From contig JAUWRG010000004.1 in NCBI GenBank assembly GCA_030610655.1, forward strand, positions 1-53,333: a DNA stretch of 53,333 nt, read 5' to 3'. Positions 53,049 to 53,333 of the stretch are shown piece after piece. Position 1 is the stretch's first letter. The number at the start of each line of letters is the position of its first letter. The translations under genes and the position numbers were made by a program. The notes below the pieces were generated by a model. That model saw nothing but the letters and a program-made list of their open reading frames with translations. It searched no databases and was not told the DNA's origin. Source of the DNA: Dehalococcoidia bacterium. GTDB lineage: Bacteria; Chloroflexota; Dehalococcoidia; E44-bin15.

Positions 53049-53333
53049 TCGAGCTCACATTATCCGTTTCAGCCTTGGGTTTGGGGTGATGCCTGCTCTT
53101 GGAAGCTTTGTTCTTCTAGCTGTAATCATGGCGTTGTATGGGGCGGCCTATGCCCTGCTGTTTCCATCGATATCTGCTCTAGTGGCGGATCACACTACGC
53201 CAGACGAGCGTGGCAGAGCAACTGGCATTTCCCATTCGCTGCTTACTGCCGGAGTTGCCGTTGGTGCGCCGGTAATAGGGTGGGTGGCTCATTTTGTCGG
53301 GATTGAGTTGGGATTGGCCCTATGTTCCTGCGC
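53049..53333 (+). pseudogene. C-terminal fragment of the MFS transporter, copy 3, cut by the window end
   Basis: The frame reads GFGVMPALGSFVLLAVIMALYGAAYALLFPSISALVADHTTPDERG... and continues to the last base. It matches copy 2 nearly throughout and the intact MFS C-terminus less closely. It closes the third tilS-MFS unit, inside which the whole integron-like island lies. Confidence 0.88.

Overview
The window looks like a chromosomal piece of an uncultured anaerobic bacterium, probably Chloroflexota (Dehalococcoidia-like). This placement is an inference from gene content and from the interspersed short palindromic repeats; no rRNA or other taxonomic marker is present. The genes are dense, bacterial core genes with good Shine-Dalgarno sites, mixed with an archaeal-type (A/V-type) rotary ATPase operon and an AT-rich accessory island at the right end.

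Layout. 1-490: tail of an IS transposase and a palindromic repeat. 493-2851: a GalT-like nucleotidyltransferase and a convergent DUF1015 protein. 2900-10464: a complete minus-strand tryptophan operon, trpEG-(inserted membrane gene)-DCFBA, behind a T-box leader whose specifier reads UGG. 10497-12481: GuaB3-type IMP dehydrogenase and ribosomal protein L25 from back-to-back promoters. 12684-15300: fmt and dnaA. 15350-23325: an Old Yellow Enzyme/dienoyl-CoA reductase-like flavoenzyme, two MmgE/PrpD paralogues and a four-subunit 2-oxoacid:ferredoxin oxidoreductase (porGDAB), probably an anaerobic carboxylic-acid/CoA module. 23365-25580: tRNA-Arg(CCG), a cation/proton antiporter with a CBS partner, and decayed duplications of the tRNA and of a Ca/Na exchanger. 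25626-34965: V/A-type ATPase operon H-I-K-E-C-F-A-B-D followed by an archaeal-family UPF0216 gene. Its proteolipid keeps the full Na+ ligand set. 35075-36503: a decayed CBS gene and an intact CaCA exchanger. 36761-43633: membrane protein, CorC/HlyC protein, TIGR03936 protein, M48 protease, histidine phosphatase, TilS and an MFS transporter.

The most unusual part is 43634-53333. The tilS-3'/MFS segment has been tandemly duplicated. One eroded copy holds a 59-residue membrane protein gene with its own promoter and terminator. The next eroded copy holds an integron-like island. There, cassettes (an unknown 451-residue protein; a restriction-modification pair) are each followed by an attC-like palindrome with the expected R''/R' boxes. 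The upstream end of the array is a hairpin site lying exactly 72 nt after the stop codon of a XerC/D-like tyrosine recombinase that lacks the IntI-specific insertion. A second copy of the recombinase tail and site lies 2 kb away, enclosing a damaged second restriction-modification module. I consider this a candidate for a poorly described integron-like system driven by a non-IntI recombinase. The attC reading is direct from sequence; the link to this recombinase is inference.
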